Counted from the first letter of the stretch, positions 1 to 8,875 are shown. The stretch is DNA of 64,000 nucleotides from an uncultured SAR86 cluster bacterium (GCA_943788515.1 CALSQM010000003.1:151228-215227); one strand, 5' to 3'. Notes: generated from the sequence alone by a model not told the origin. Made by a program: numbers and translations.

Positions 1-314
1 AAGGGGATGAAATAATGGGTAATGAGACAAGAGTAAAAGTTGTTAAAAACAAAGTCTCACCTCCATTTAAACAAGCTGAGTTCCAGATAATGTATGGCCA
101 AGGCATTAACTCTGAAGGAGAGATTCTTGACTATGGAAATAAACTAGGATTAATTGAAAAATCAGGAGCATTCTATAAATTAAATGGTGAAACCATTGGG
201 CAAGGAAAAGCTAAAGCAGGACTATTCCTGAAAGAGAATGCAAAAATTCGTGAAAATCTTCTTGATGAAATACGTAAAGAATATATAGCAAGTAAAGCAA
301 AATCTACAAAATAG
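1..314 (+). CDS. recA: RecA recombinase, C-terminal part (gene begins before the window)
   Basis: Carboxy-terminal part of RecA, the ATP-dependent strand-exchange protein that also activates LexA cleavage. The frame is open from base 3, where codons read [17 protein letters not shown], a conserved stretch of the RecA core; the ATG at 15 is internal. The segment then shows [17 protein letters not shown] and the C-terminal domain with [17 protein letters not shown]. The tail is short and lysine-rich (SKAKSTK), not the acidic tail of E. coli RecA. No recX follows; a hairpin terminator lies directly downstream. The Walker motifs are outside the window. Confidence 0.95.
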   Translation, partial: GDEIMGNETRVKVVKNKVSPPFKQAEFQIMYGQGINSEGEILDYGNKLGLIEKSGAFYKLNGETIGQGKAKAGLFLKENAKIRENLLDEIRKEYIASKAKSTK

Positions 315-332
315 TTTTTTGTTGATACAATC

Positions 333-367
333 ATCCCTATTGAAAATATTTTAATAGGGATTTTTTT
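333..367 (+). terminator. Intrinsic terminator after recA, running into the next start codon
   Basis: Perfect 9-bp inverted repeat ATCCCTATT (333-341) and AATAGGGAT (353-361) followed by a T run to 367. It fits a rho-independent terminator for recA. The T run ends immediately before the ATG of the thiolase gene at 368, and the right arm carries AGGGA (356-360), the only Shine-Dalgarno-like purines before that ATG. Confidence 0.8.
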
Positions 368-1534
368 ATGGCCGAAAAAGCATATATAGTATCTGCAGTT
401 CGAACTCCAGGTGGGAAAAAGAATGGTTCATTAAGTGATTGGCATCCGGCCGATATGGGGGCCGCGGTTCTTGACGAGCTTGTAAAACAAACAGGAGTTG
501 ACCCAAAAGATATTGACGATGTTATTTTTGGTTGCGTTGATCAGGTTGGAGCGCAAGCTGGTAATTTAGCCAGAAACGCAGTTTTAGCTTCTAGCTTACC
601 TGAGTCAGTTCCAGGAACAACTGTTGATAGACAATGTGGTTCATCACAACAGGCTCTTCATTTTGCTGCCCAAGCAGTAATGTCTGGGACACAGGATATT
701 GTCATTGCTGGTGGTGTAGAGGTTATGTCTATTGTGCCAATTGGTGCAAGTATCACAGATGGAATGAAGGCTGAGCATGGCTTTCCATTTAATGCCAAGG
801 GCATTGAAAAAAGATACCCAGGTATATTCTTTTCACAATTTACTGGTGCTGAACTTGTTGCCGACAAATGGAACCTTTCAAGAAGTGATCTAGATAGCTT
901 TGCACTAGAGAGTCATATCAAAGCAGCTAATGCCTCAAAAGCAGACCTATTTAAAACTGAAATTCTTCCACTTGAAGGCAATAAAGGTTCTATGGTAATT
1001 TCAGATGAGGGTATTAGATATGATGCTTCAATTGAAGGCTTGTCTGGTCTTAACCCAGTAATCGAGGGAGGGGTCATAACGGCTGGCAACGCAAGTCAAA
1101 TAACTGATGGTGCATCGGCAATAATGATATGTAATGACGAGGGCCTTAAGAAGATTAAAACCAGCCCAAGAGCTCTTATCAAAACTATAACAGTAGTTGG
1201 TGACGATCCTGTATTTATGCTTACTGGTCCAATACCTGCTTCTAAATTAGCTTTAAAGAAATCAAATCTCAATATTGATGAAATAGATCTTTATGAAGTT
1301 AATGAAGCATTTGCCCCAGTTCCAATGGCATGGGCAATTGAACTAAATGCAGATAAAAATAAGCTCAATGTTAATGGTGGTGCAATAGCACTTGGACATC
1401 CTTTGGGTGCTTCAGGAACTAAATTAATGACAACTATGCTACATGAGCTAGAAAGAAGAAAAGGTAAATATGCATTGCAAGCAATATGTGAAGGCGGTGG
1501 TACTGCTAACGCTACCATCATAGAAAGAATTTAA
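368..1534 (+). CDS. Thiolase family acetyl-CoA acyltransferase
   Basis: A 388-residue thiolase, which condenses or cleaves acyl-CoA thioesters (beta-oxidation or acetoacetyl-CoA formation). All family signatures are visible: nucleophilic Cys about 90 in DRQCGSSQQA, the NEAF motif near 312-315, the catalytic His about 344 in GGAIALGHPLGASG, and the second Cys about 374 in CEGGGTANAT. Length matches the usual 390-400 residues. It stands alone, without a fadB/fadJ partner beside it, so whether it is degradative or biosynthetic is not visible; the subfamily resembles steroid/fatty-acid thiolases of marine Gammaproteobacteria. The start codon lies at the foot of the recA terminator. Confidence 0.9.
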   Translation: MAEKAYIVSAVRTPGGKKNGSLSDWHPADMGAAVLDELVKQTGVDPKDIDDVIFGCVDQVGAQAGNLARNAVLASSLPESVPGTTVDRQCGSSQQALHFAAQAVMSGTQDIVIAGGVEVMSIVPIGASITDGMKAEHGFPFNAKGIEKRYPGIFFSQFTGAELVADKWNLSRSDLDSFALESHIKAANASKADLFKTEILPLEGNKGSMVISDEGIRYDASIEGLSGLNPVIEGGVITAGNASQITDGASAIMICNDEGLKKIKTSPRALIKTITVVGDDPVFMLTGPIPASKLALKKSNLNIDEIDLYEVNEAFAPVPMAWAIELNADKNKLNVNGGAIALGHPLGASGTKLMTTMLHELERRKGKYALQAICEGGGTANATIIERI

Positions 1535-1619
1535 TTATATATAAACGATTTCTATTTCTTTTCTTTATTATGAATAATTTGTTATATTTTATTTATAACT
1601 AATTTTTGCACCTAATTTT

Positions 1620-2543
1620 ATGATAAGCACTTTTCAGATTTTTTTAATATTATTATTTTTTTTAATAATTTTTGTACTGTATTTAGGTATCAAGATTGTT
1701 CCTCAGTCAAAAGTATATGTCATAGAGAGATTTGGAAAGTATACGAATACGCTAGAATCTGGACTGCATATAATTATTCCTTTTATAGATAGTGTTGCTC
1801 ATAAAGTAGATATTCTTGAAAGGCAACTTCCTAAATTTCAGATATCAGTAATTACTAAAGACAATGTTGAGGTAGGTTTAGTTTCTACTGTATTTTTTAG
1901 GGTTCTAGATGCTTCTAAATCAGTTTATAGAATTAAAAATATTGATTTAGCTATAGAAAATACAGCTATTTCTGTAATCAGATCTGCTGCTGGTCAACTA
2001 GAGCTTGATGATTTGCAATCTTCTAGAGAATCAATGAATTCTGAAATCAAGGATAGACTTATTCAGGCAGCTGCAATCTGGGGAGTTGAAGTTACAAGAA
2101 CTGAAATACTTGATGTATTAGTTGATGAGCAAACCAAAGACTCTCAAAGACAGCAGTTAAATGCAGAAAGAGAGAGAAGGGCAACTATTGCTACTGCAGA
2201 AGGTAACAAAAGAAGTATAGAGTTAAATGCTGATGCACAGCTATATGAAGCTAGAAAAGTTGCCGAAGCAGTCAAAGTTTCTGCTGATGCCGAGGCATAT
2301 GCAGTTAAAATTAAAGCTGATGCAGATGCTGAGCAAACTCGTGTTGTTGGCCAAGCTATAAAAGACGACGGCCAACCAGCTATTAATTACGAGATTATGA
2401 AAAGACAGGTAGATGGTTTAACTGCTATTGCCTCTTCAGGACAGTCAAAAACATTAGTTGTTCCATCAGATATTACAAAGGCTCTTGGAAGCCTAGAGCT
2501 ATTGCTGGGAACCATTACAGATAAACCAACAAGCAATGATTAA
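1620..2543 (+). CDS. SPFH (stomatin/paraslipin, QmcA-like) membrane protein
   Basis: A 307-residue SPFH-domain protein. One N-terminal membrane helix (about residues 4-25, very Phe/Leu/Ile-rich) is followed by VPQSKVYVIERFGKY, the typical entry to the SPFH domain, then an alanine/glutamate-rich coiled coil (about 190-250, AEGNKRSIELNADAQ) and a C-terminal segment with ALGSLELL. Family members form large oligomers on the inner membrane and act in membrane microdomain organisation or proteolysis control. Its stop overlaps the next gene, an NfeD-like protein, which is the standard partner of this family. HflK/HflC are also SPFH proteins, but the single copy with NfeD favours the paraslipin/QmcA type. 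Confidence 0.88.
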   Translation: MISTFQIFLILLFFLIIFVLYLGIKIVPQSKVYVIERFGKYTNTLESGLHIIIPFIDSVAHKVDILERQLPKFQISVITKDNVEVGLVSTVFFRVLDASKSVYRIKNIDLAIENTAISVIRSAAGQLELDDLQSSRESMNSEIKDRLIQAAAIWGVEVTRTEILDVLVDEQTKDSQRQQLNAERERRATIATAEGNKRSIELNADAQLYEARKVAEAVKVSADAEAYAVKIKADADAEQTRVVGQAIKDDGQPAINYEIMKRQVDGLTAIASSGQSKTLVVPSDITKALGSLELLLGTITDKPTSND

Positions 2544-2817
2544 TTTATTAGAAAACCCAGATATATGGCTAATTGCAGGTGTTATTTTGATAACAGTTGA
2601 GGTCTTTTTTGGATCTCTGGTTTTATTTTTACCTATTGGGCTTGCATCTATGATTGTGGGGTTAATATATAAATTTCAAAATAACTTTGAGGTAAGTATT
2701 ATTGATAACTGGGCATATGCCTTGGTTTTATGGGGAATAATTTCTGTTATATTCTCATACCTTATTCAAAAATTTTTTAAGAATAAGGGCAATAAAAAAG
2801 ATATAAATTCTTATTAA
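2536..2817 (+). CDS. NfeD-like membrane protein lacking the OB-fold domain
   Basis: A 93-residue membrane protein overlapping the SPFH gene by 8 bases, so the two are co-translated. It has a hydrophobic N-terminus (about 10-45, with the VEVFFGSLVLFLPIG stretch typical of NfeD membrane halves) and a second membrane span about 60-80, ending in a lysine-rich tail. Usual NfeD partners of QmcA (YbbK/YbbL type) are about 140-150 residues and finish in a soluble OB-fold; here the protein ends right after the membrane part. The context makes the partner role likely; the missing domain is noted as unusual. Confidence 0.75.
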   Translation: MINLLENPDIWLIAGVILITVEVFFGSLVLFLPIGLASMIVGLIYKFQNNFEVSIIDNWAYALVLWGIISVIFSYLIQKFFKNKGNKKDINSY

Positions 2818-2818
2818 G

Positions 2819-4093
2819 TTATTTATAAAAATCTAGTATTGTTTTTATATTTGAAATATCGTTTGTGGATGAGTCTCCGTTCCTAGATTTTAATTCAATT
2901 TCATTTGTTTCAATGAACCTTTTACCTATAATTAAATTTAATGGAATTCCAATTAACTCAGAATCCTTCATCTTGGTACCATAGCCATCCTTTCTATCAT
3001 CCAATAATACCTCATACCCCATATCCTTTAATTCGCTATAAAGCTTAATAGATGCATCTGCTATTTTTTGGTCCTTGCCATATCCTATAGCAATGATATT
3101 AATATCAAAAGGTGCAATGCAATGAGGCCATAAAATACCTTTTTCATCATTATTTTGTTCAATAGCTGCAGCAACTAGTCTGGAGATTCCAATACCGTAG
3201 CAGCCCATAAAGAGGGTTGAAGCCTTACCTTCTTTATTTAAAACATTGGCTTTCATATCTTCAGCATAAACCTTACCTAATTGAAAGATATGGCCAACTT
3301 CTATGCCTTTTTTTATTTGGATTACTCCCTTTCCATCAGGAGAGGGCTTGCCTTCAAGAGAGGCTATATCTTCACCTTCCTTAAGAAGTAGTTCTGTATT
3401 TATGGCATATTCAGAATCATCACTTATAGCAATAGTATCTTCACCAGTCTCTGCAAGAACATGAAATTCCTCTGAGGCATCTCCACCTATTGCTCCAGAG
3501 TCAGCTGCAACAATTTTATAATCAAGCCCTATTCTTTCAATAATTTTTTTATAAGTATCTCTCATGGTGAGATATGTCTCTTGAAGACAGGCCTCATCCT
3601 CATTAAAACTATAAGAATCTTTCATTAAAAATTCTCTTCCTCTCATTACTCCATATCTTGGTCTAACTTCGTCTCTAAATTTAGTTTGTATTTGATAAAT
3701 ATTTAATGGAAGTTCTTTATAGCTCTTAACATTATTTCTAATTAAGTCTGTAATAACCTCTTCATGAGTAGGACCTAGGCAGAAATCTCTATTATGCCTA
3801 TCTTGAATTCTAAGAAGTTCAGGGCCCATTTTTTCCCATCTATTAGTTTCTTCCCAAAGCTCCTTTGGTTGAACCATAGGCATAAGAACTTCTTGAGCAC
3901 CAGAAGAGTCCATCTCCTCCCTTACAATAGTTTCAATTTTTCTTAGGACTTTTAGCCCCAATGGAAGCCAGGTATAGATCCCAGAAGCCACTCTTCTGAT
4001 CATCCCTGCTCTAAGCATTAGCTTATGGCTTATAACTTCAGCCTCCTGAGGTGCATCTTTTAAAGTGGGTAGTAATAGTTTTGAGAACAACAT
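2819..4093 (-). CDS. proS: Prolyl-tRNA synthetase, short form without editing insert
   Basis: Class II synthetase charging tRNA-Pro. The catalytic core is clear: GLGP-type N-terminus ([12 protein letters not shown]), [12 protein letters not shown], motif 2 [17 protein letters not shown] (about 139-155), KDSYSF, motif 3 [13 protein letters not shown] (about 297-309), and a C-terminal anticodon-binding domain ([31 protein letters not shown]). It has 424 residues against about 570 in most Gammaproteobacteria. After [23 protein letters not shown] the chain passes within about 50 residues to [18 protein letters not shown], so the INS domain that clears Ala-tRNA-Pro is absent, as in alphaproteobacterial enzymes. 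It is transcribed against its neighbours. Confidence 0.95.
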   Translation of the reverse strand: MLFSKLLLPTLKDAPQEAEVISHKLMLRAGMIRRVASGIYTWLPLGLKVLRKIETIVREEMDSSGAQEVLMPMVQPKELWEETNRWEKMGPELLRIQDRHNRDFCLGPTHEEVITDLIRNNVKSYKELPLNIYQIQTKFRDEVRPRYGVMRGREFLMKDSYSFNEDEACLQETYLTMRDTYKKIIERIGLDYKIVAADSGAIGGDASEEFHVLAETGEDTIAISDDSEYAINTELLLKEGEDIASLEGKPSPDGKGVIQIKKGIEVGHIFQLGKVYAEDMKANVLNKEGKASTLFMGCYGIGISRLVAAAIEQNNDEKGILWPHCIAPFDINIIAIGYGKDQKIADASIKLYSELKDMGYEVLLDDRKDGYGTKMKDSELIGIPLNLIIGKRFIETNEIELKSRNGDSSTNDISNIKTILDFYK

Positions 4094-4155
4094 TTTATTA
4101 ATTTGTTATATATAAATCCATATGGTTTATAATTTTATCTTTTTTTCGAGTACTT

Positions 4156-4434
4156 ATGCCGATTTATGACTATAAATGTTCATATTGTGAATATGAGACT
4201 GAAATAATACAGAAGTTTAGTGATGAACCTAAGACGCTATGCCCCAACTGTAATAAAAACAGTCTTTTAAAAATGGTCTCAGCTCCTTCATTTAGATTAA
4301 AGGGTGGAGGGTGGTATGAAACTGACTTTAAAACTGGAAATAAAAAAAACTTATCATCAAATGATAATAAATCTTCAAAAAATTCAATATCTGACTCCAA
4401 GAAAGAGTCTAAACAAGATAAGATTACTAAATAA
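4156..4434 (+). CDS. FmdB-family zinc-ribbon protein
   Basis: A 92-residue protein beginning MPIYDYKCSYCEYETE, the hallmark of the FmdB/CxxC_CxxC_SSSS family. Cys pairs CSYC (about 8-11) and CPNC (about 30-33) would bind one zinc. The family motif SAPSFRLKGGGWYETDF follows, then a low-complexity Ser/Lys tail from about 58. The molecular role is unknown; family members were first described as putative regulators of formamide/acetamide genes. Its place directly upstream of aspS is a conserved gammaproteobacterial arrangement. Confidence 0.85.
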   Translation: MPIYDYKCSYCEYETEIIQKFSDEPKTLCPNCNKNSLLKMVSAPSFRLKGGGWYETDFKTGNKKNLSSNDNKSSKNSISDSKKESKQDKITK

Positions 4435-4447
4435 ATAAGGAAATATT

Positions 4448-6214
4448 ATGAGATCTCACTACTGTGGAGAAATTACATCTAAACATCTTGATAAAGATAT
4501 AATAATTTGTGGCTGGATTCACAAAAGACGAGATCATGGCGGGGTTATATTTTTAGATGTAAGAGACATTAAAGGAGTTTGTCAGGCTGTAATTAATCCT
4601 GATAATTTAAAGTCTTTTGAAATTGCTGAAACATTAAGAAATGAGTATGTTGTTAAGATATCTGGAAAAGTTAAATCTAGGTTAGAAGGCACAATTAACA
4701 AAAATATGACAACTGGCGAAATAGAGCTTGTTGCTGAGGAAATAGTTATTCTTAGTAAAGCAGTGACTCCAGTTTTTCCATTAGATGACTATCAGGATGT
4801 TAATGAAGATGTTCGTCTAAAAAATAGGGTTCTTGATTTAAGAAGGCCTGAAATGAATCAAAGAATTGTTACCAGATCAAAAATAAGCTCAACAATAAGA
4901 AACTACTTAGATGATAATGACTTTCATGAAATAGAAACCCCTATTCTTACAAGAGCAACACCTGAAGGGGCAAGAGACTTTATTTTGCCTAGCAGAGTTC
5001 AGTCTGGTAAATTTTTTGCCTTACCTCAATCACCTCAACTCTTTAAACAGCTGCTGATGATGGGTGGGTTAGATAAGTATTATCAAATTGCTAGATGTTT
5101 TAGAGATGAAGATCTAAGGGCTGATCGTCAACCAGAATTTACTCAAATAGACATTGAAGCATCGTTTATCGATCAAGAATACATAATGGAAATCGGCGAA
5201 AATATGATAAAGGAGCTTGTCCATAAGTTTTGTGGTGATAGTTTAGATAGTTTTCCAGTATTAAATTGGCATGACTCTATAAGGGACTATGGTTGTGATA
5301 AACCTGATTTAAGAATTCCTTTAAAATTAGTTGAGATATCTGAATTAGTTAAAGATGAAGAGTTTAAAGTTTTTGCTGAGCCTGCAAAAGATAATAATTC
5401 AAGAGTTGTTGCTTTAAAAATTCCGGGAGGAAACTCTCTATCTAGAGGCCAAATAGATGAATATACTAAATTTGTCTCTAAGCTTGGCGCAAAAGGTCTC
5501 GCATATATAAAAGTCAATAATAAGAATGATATTGAGAATGGATTACAGTCCCCAATTCTTAAATTTCTCAATAAAGAGACAATAAATTCTTTAGTAGCTG
5601 AACTAGATTTAAATAATGATGATTTGCTTTTCTTTGGAGCAGGAAAAGCCTCTATTGTTAATTTAAGTATGAGTAGCTTAATTAAAAAAATTGGTGATGA
5701 TTTAAATCTATATTCATCTAAATGGGCTCCATGTTGGGTGATTAACTTCCCAATGTTTGAAAGAAACAACGATGGAAATCTAACATCTCTACATCATCCT
5801 TTCACTCTCCCAAAATGCACTTCCGAGGAGTTAGAGGGATCTGCTGATACTGCTTTAGCTCACGCCTATGATATTGTTTTGAATGGTTATGAGATTGGTG
5901 GCGGTTCACTAAGAGTTTTTGATGCAGATATGCAAAAAATAATATTTAATATACTAAATATTTCAGAAGAAGAGGCTGATAGTAAATTCGGCTTTTTATT
6001 GAAAGCTCTTTCATCAGGCTGTCCTCCTCATGGAGGAATAGCATTTGGTCTAGATAGAATAGTTATGCTTATTACAGATACTACCAATATAAGGGATGTT
6101 ATTGCATTTCCTAAAACACAAAGTGCAACATGCTTACTAACAGATGCTCCAAGTAAAGTTGATGATTCTCAGCTTGAAGAATTAAAAATTATTAGCACTC
6201 ATAAGGAAGATTAG
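4448..6214 (+). CDS. aspS: Aspartyl-tRNA synthetase
   Basis: A 588-residue bacterial-type AspRS. It has the N-terminal OB-fold anticodon domain ([21 protein letters not shown]), the [14 protein letters not shown] substrate loop, motif 2 [18 protein letters not shown] (about 217-234), the bacterial GAD insertion (about 280-420), and motif 3 [13 protein letters not shown] near the end. Length equals the usual 585-595 residues. A Shine-Dalgarno-like AAGGA stands before the ATG. Nothing in the sequence alone tells whether it is discriminating or also charges tRNA-Asn. It lies between fmdB and yebC with spacers of 13 and 2 bases, so an operon is very likely. Confidence 0.97.
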   Translation: MRSHYCGEITSKHLDKDIIICGWIHKRRDHGGVIFLDVRDIKGVCQAVINPDNLKSFEIAETLRNEYVVKISGKVKSRLEGTINKNMTTGEIELVAEEIVILSKAVTPVFPLDDYQDVNEDVRLKNRVLDLRRPEMNQRIVTRSKISSTIRNYLDDNDFHEIETPILTRATPEGARDFILPSRVQSGKFFALPQSPQLFKQLLMMGGLDKYYQIARCFRDEDLRADRQPEFTQIDIEASFIDQEYIMEIGENMIKELVHKFCGDSLDSFPVLNWHDSIRDYGCDKPDLRIPLKLVEISELVKDEEFKVFAEPAKDNNSRVVALKIPGGNSLSRGQIDEYTKFVSKLGAKGLAYIKVNNKNDIENGLQSPILKFLNKETINSLVAELDLNNDDLLFFGAGKASIVNLSMSSLIKKIGDDLNLYSSKWAPCWVINFPMFERNNDGNLTSLHHPFTLPKCTSEELEGSADTALAHAYDIVLNGYEIGGGSLRVFDADMQKIIFNILNISEEEADSKFGFLLKALSSGCPPHGGIAFGLDRIVMLITDTTNIRDVIAFPKTQSATCLLTDAPSKVDDSQLEELKIISTHKED

Positions 6215-6216
6215 AT

Positions 6217-6954
6217 ATGGCAGGACATTCCAAATGGGCAAATATTAAACATAGAAAAGCTAGACAAGACGCATCACGTGGAAAAGTATGGACCAAGGTT
6301 ATAAGAGAAATAACTGTTGCAGCAAAAGGCGGTCCTGATCCTGATGACAACCCAAGATTGCGTTTGGCCTTAGACAAAGCAAATGCAGCTAATATGCCTA
6401 AAGATAATATTAAAAGAGCAATTGAAAAAGGCTCAGGCACTGGAGAGACTGGTGCTTTAGAAGAAATAATATTTGAAGGGTATGGTCCCGGTGGTGTTGC
6501 AATATTGGTTGAAACAATGACTGATAACAGAAATAGAACAGTTTCTGATGTTCGACATGCTTTTTCAAAGTTTGGAGGAAATTTAGGAACCGACGGCTCT
6601 GTATCTTATTTGTTTAATAAAATTGGTATTATCCATATTTCAAAAGTCACTTCTGAAGAAGAGTTAATGGATATTGTGTTAGAGTCAGGAGCAGATGATT
6701 TGGTCGATGAGGGCGAATACTTTGAAATTATTTCATCAAGTAGCAATTTAAGTAATGTGCTTGAATCATTAAAATCTAACAGCATAGAAAATATCAATGC
6801 TGAGCTTACCTTAAGAGCAGAGACCTCTGTAGCAATTGACCAAGAAATGTCTGAAAAAGTTCTTAAAATAATGGATTTTATGGATGAGCTTGATGATGTG
6901 CAAGAGGTCCATACCAACGCAGAATTTCCAGATAACTTTGAATTAAAAGAGTAA
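6217..6954 (+). CDS. yebC: YebC/PmpR family transcription/translation factor
   Basis: A 245-residue YebC-family protein starting MAGHSKWANIKHRKARQD, the family signature, with GPGGVAILVETMTDNRNRTVSDVRHAFSKFGGNLG in the middle domain. Members act as DNA-binding regulators (PmpR) or as translation factors that relieve ribosome stalling at proline-rich stretches. The gene starts 2 bases after aspS. In Gammaproteobacteria the next genes are normally ruvC-ruvA-ruvB; here a different nuclease follows 3 bases downstream and ruvAB are absent from the window. Confidence 0.95.
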   Translation: MAGHSKWANIKHRKARQDASRGKVWTKVIREITVAAKGGPDPDDNPRLRLALDKANAANMPKDNIKRAIEKGSGTGETGALEEIIFEGYGPGGVAILVETMTDNRNRTVSDVRHAFSKFGGNLGTDGSVSYLFNKIGIIHISKVTSEEELMDIVLESGADDLVDEGEYFEIISSSSNLSNVLESLKSNSIENINAELTLRAETSVAIDQEMSEKVLKIMDFMDELDDVQEVHTNAEFPDNFELKE

Positions 6955-6957
6955 AAA

Positions 6958-7383
6958 TTGTCAATAAATTCAAGAAATAAAGGCGCAACTTTTGAGAGAC
7001 AAATAGCTAATGCCTTAATTAATGATTTAAATTTAACTAATCCAGTTAAGAGAATACTAGAACAGACAAGAACTAAAGAGCTTCCAGATCTTATGCTTGG
7101 AAATTGGTGTATTGAATGCAAGGCATACGGGTCAGGTGCCGAGCCAAGGCCTGATTGGTGGGAGCAAGTTTTAGCATCATCTAAAGGCGCTGATTTAAAG
7201 CCGGCACTTGTTTATAAATTTAACAATAGACCGATTAAAGTTAGAATCTTGGCGTGTACAATAAATAAAGATATCAAAAATACTTTAGTAACAGTGGACT
7301 TACTATGGCCAGATTTCATTCAAGTATTACTAGAATTATTTCAAAAAGATATCGAGCTTCATGAAAAAAATTTTCAGGCCTAG
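6958..7383 (+). CDS. Small PD-(D/E)XK nuclease, candidate Holliday junction resolvase in the ruvC slot
   Basis: A 141-residue protein that is not RuvC. It starts with TTG three bases after the yebC stop; there is no in-frame ATG until residue 46, inside the motif region. It shows the PD-(D/E)XK nuclease plan: Glu13 in KGATFERQIANAL, then PDLMLGNWCIECKAYG with Pro43-Asp44, Glu53 and Lys55, followed by a conserved-looking WWEQ (67-70). The N-terminus SRNKGATFER resembles small phage-type nucleases annotated as Holliday junction resolvases (Hjc/VRR-NUC-like). Position between yebC and ybgC-tol, where ruvC stands in relatives, supports a junction-resolving job; this is inference. It overlaps ybgC by 23 bases. 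Confidence 0.65.
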   Translation: MSINSRNKGATFERQIANALINDLNLTNPVKRILEQTRTKELPDLMLGNWCIECKAYGSGAEPRPDWWEQVLASSKGADLKPALVYKFNNRPIKVRILACTINKDIKNTLVTVDLLWPDFIQVLLELFQKDIELHEKNFQA

Positions 7384-7789
7384 AGATTTAAATTTAAAGG
7401 TATATGTTGAAGATACAGACTTTCAGGGTTTTGTATATCATGCAAATTACATTAAATTCTTTGAAAGAGCTCGTTCTGAATTTCTTCAAAATAACAAGAT
7501 ATCTCAAAAAGAATTACGAATAAATAATCTTGCGTTTGTTGTAAAAAGAATTGAAATAGATTTTCTTTTCCCAGGAAGATTAGGGGATGAATTGATTGTA
7601 GAATCTTTAATTGAAAAAAAATCTAATGCCCGTATGATTTTTAAACAAGATATAGTTAATCGTAATGATAATAAAAAGTTATGTAGCGGCATGGTTGAGG
7701 TTTGCTTAATTGACATTGAATCAAAAAAACCTAAACGCTTACCTGATGATTTATTATTAATACTTGATGAGGATAAATTAAATGAATGA
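7361..7789 (+). CDS. ybgC: YbgC-type acyl-CoA thioesterase of the Tol-Pal cluster
   Basis: A 142-residue hot-dog thioesterase. The signature YVEDTDFQGFVYHANYIKFFERAR (about 15-38) contains the catalytic Asp20 and the YHANY motif of the 4-hydroxybenzoyl-CoA thioesterase/YbgC family. In E. coli YbgC hydrolyses short acyl-CoAs, binds acyl carrier protein and is co-transcribed with tolQRAB. Here it overlaps the preceding nuclease gene by 23 bases and tolQ by 8 bases, so it is part of one tightly packed operon. Confidence 0.92.
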   Translation: MKKIFRPRDLNLKVYVEDTDFQGFVYHANYIKFFERARSEFLQNNKISQKELRINNLAFVVKRIEIDFLFPGRLGDELIVESLIEKKSNARMIFKQDIVNRNDNKKLCSGMVEVCLIDIESKKPKRLPDDLLLILDEDKLNE

Positions 7790-8456
7790 TATTTCTGTAT
7801 TAAATCTTTTCTTAGAAGCTGGAATGGTTGTAAAAACTGTAATGTTGCTTCTATTACTTGCATCAGTTCTAACTTGGATAGTTGTAGTTGAGAGATATAA
7901 CTTTTATAAAAAAATTAAAGATATAAATACAAGTTTTCATAAAAGGTTTTGGAGCGGAGAAGATCTGAACATCTTGTATGATGAGATTGAATTGGAAAAT
8001 ATACCACTTTATGGCTCGTTAAGTGTATTCCAAAGCGCTTTTAAAGAGTTTAAGCAATTAAACCCCCAAGAGATAATAACTGAATTAGATTTAGAGGGAA
8101 TTAATAGATGCATGAGAGTTGCCATAGCTGCTGATGAGGAGGAAATGAATAAACATCTTCCTTTTCTTGCCAATGTAGGTTCTGTAAGTCCTTATGTGGG
8201 TCTTTTAGGAACAGTGTGGGGGATTATGACTTCATTCCAAGGCTTATCTGACGCAACTCAAGCTACCATTAATGCAGTGGCTCCAGGGATATCTGAGGCA
8301 CTTGTAGCAACAGCAATGGGATTGTTTGCAGCTATACCTGCTGTAATCGCATTTAATAAATATACTTCAGAGCTTGAGACTATGAGTCAATCGACTTTAA
8401 TTTTCTCTGAAGAGTTAGCAAGCATTTTTTATAAGCAATCTATAAAAAATAAATGA
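7782..8456 (+). CDS. tolQ: TolQ, Tol-Pal proton channel subunit
   Basis: A 224-residue MotA/TolQ/ExbB family inner-membrane protein. Three hydrophobic spans are visible: about 15-40, and the pair in LPFLANVGSVSPYVGLLGTVWGIMTSF (about 126-152) and PGISEALVATAMGLFAAIPAVIAFN (about 166-190), the canonical TolQ motifs. With TolR it converts the proton gradient into motion that drives TolA during outer-membrane constriction. Assigned TolQ, not ExbB, by the tol-pal neighbours. It overlaps ybgC by 8 bases and tolR by 4. Confidence 0.96.
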   Translation: MNDISVLNLFLEAGMVVKTVMLLLLLASVLTWIVVVERYNFYKKIKDINTSFHKRFWSGEDLNILYDEIELENIPLYGSLSVFQSAFKEFKQLNPQEIITELDLEGINRCMRVAIAADEEEMNKHLPFLANVGSVSPYVGLLGTVWGIMTSFQGLSDATQATINAVAPGISEALVATAMGLFAAIPAVIAFNKYTSELETMSQSTLIFSEELASIFYKQSIKNK

Positions 8457-8875
8457 TCTATAGGCTAGCAAAGAAAAAAACTCTCAAGGCAGAAATAAAT
8501 GTAGTTCCGTATATCGATGTGATGTTGGTTTTATTGATTATTTTCATGGTTCTTTCCCCCTTACTTATCCAAGGCATCGAAGTAAATCTACCTAAAACAG
8601 ATACTACAAAAATGACTGTTCAAAATGAACCGCTTGTTATCTCAATAGATGAAATGGGCAAATTCTATTTGAATATTGGAGAAGAGGTTCTACCAATTAG
8701 TATTGACGAGCTTAAAAGAAAATCTGCAATTATTTATGATGCTAACCCTGAAATAGAGGTAGTATTTCAAAGCGACAAAGATGTAACCTTTGACAGTGTG
8801 GCAAAGGCTATGGCAGCCGTTCAAAGTGTAGGAATATTAAAGATTGGAATCGTTACCACAGGCTATGGAAATTAA
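8453..8875 (+). CDS. tolR: TolR, Tol-Pal proton channel subunit
   Basis: A 140-residue ExbD/TolR protein. The short cytoplasmic N-terminus (KKKTLKAEIN) leads into the single membrane helix VVPYIDVMLVLLIIFMVL with the essential Asp22 (Asp23 in E. coli), followed by a periplasmic domain. Begins in an ATGA overlap with tolQ. Together with TolQ it forms the proton-driven motor for TolA. Confidence 0.96.
   Translation: MIYRLAKKKTLKAEINVVPYIDVMLVLLIIFMVLSPLLIQGIEVNLPKTDTTKMTVQNEPLVISIDEMGKFYLNIGEEVLPISIDELKRKSAIIYDANPEIEVVFQSDKDVTFDSVAKAMAAVQSVGILKIGIVTTGYGN

Noticed and set aside
5287..5769. 160-residue minus-strand frame inside aspS
   Set aside because: Lies wholly inside the conserved GAD/catalytic part of AspRS; composition is that of an antisense shadow.
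6606..7121. 171-residue minus-strand frame opposite yebC and the nuclease gene
   Set aside because: Ser/Leu-rich translation typical of the reverse complement of an AT-rich gene; no ribosome site, no family pattern, and both plus-strand genes are well supported.
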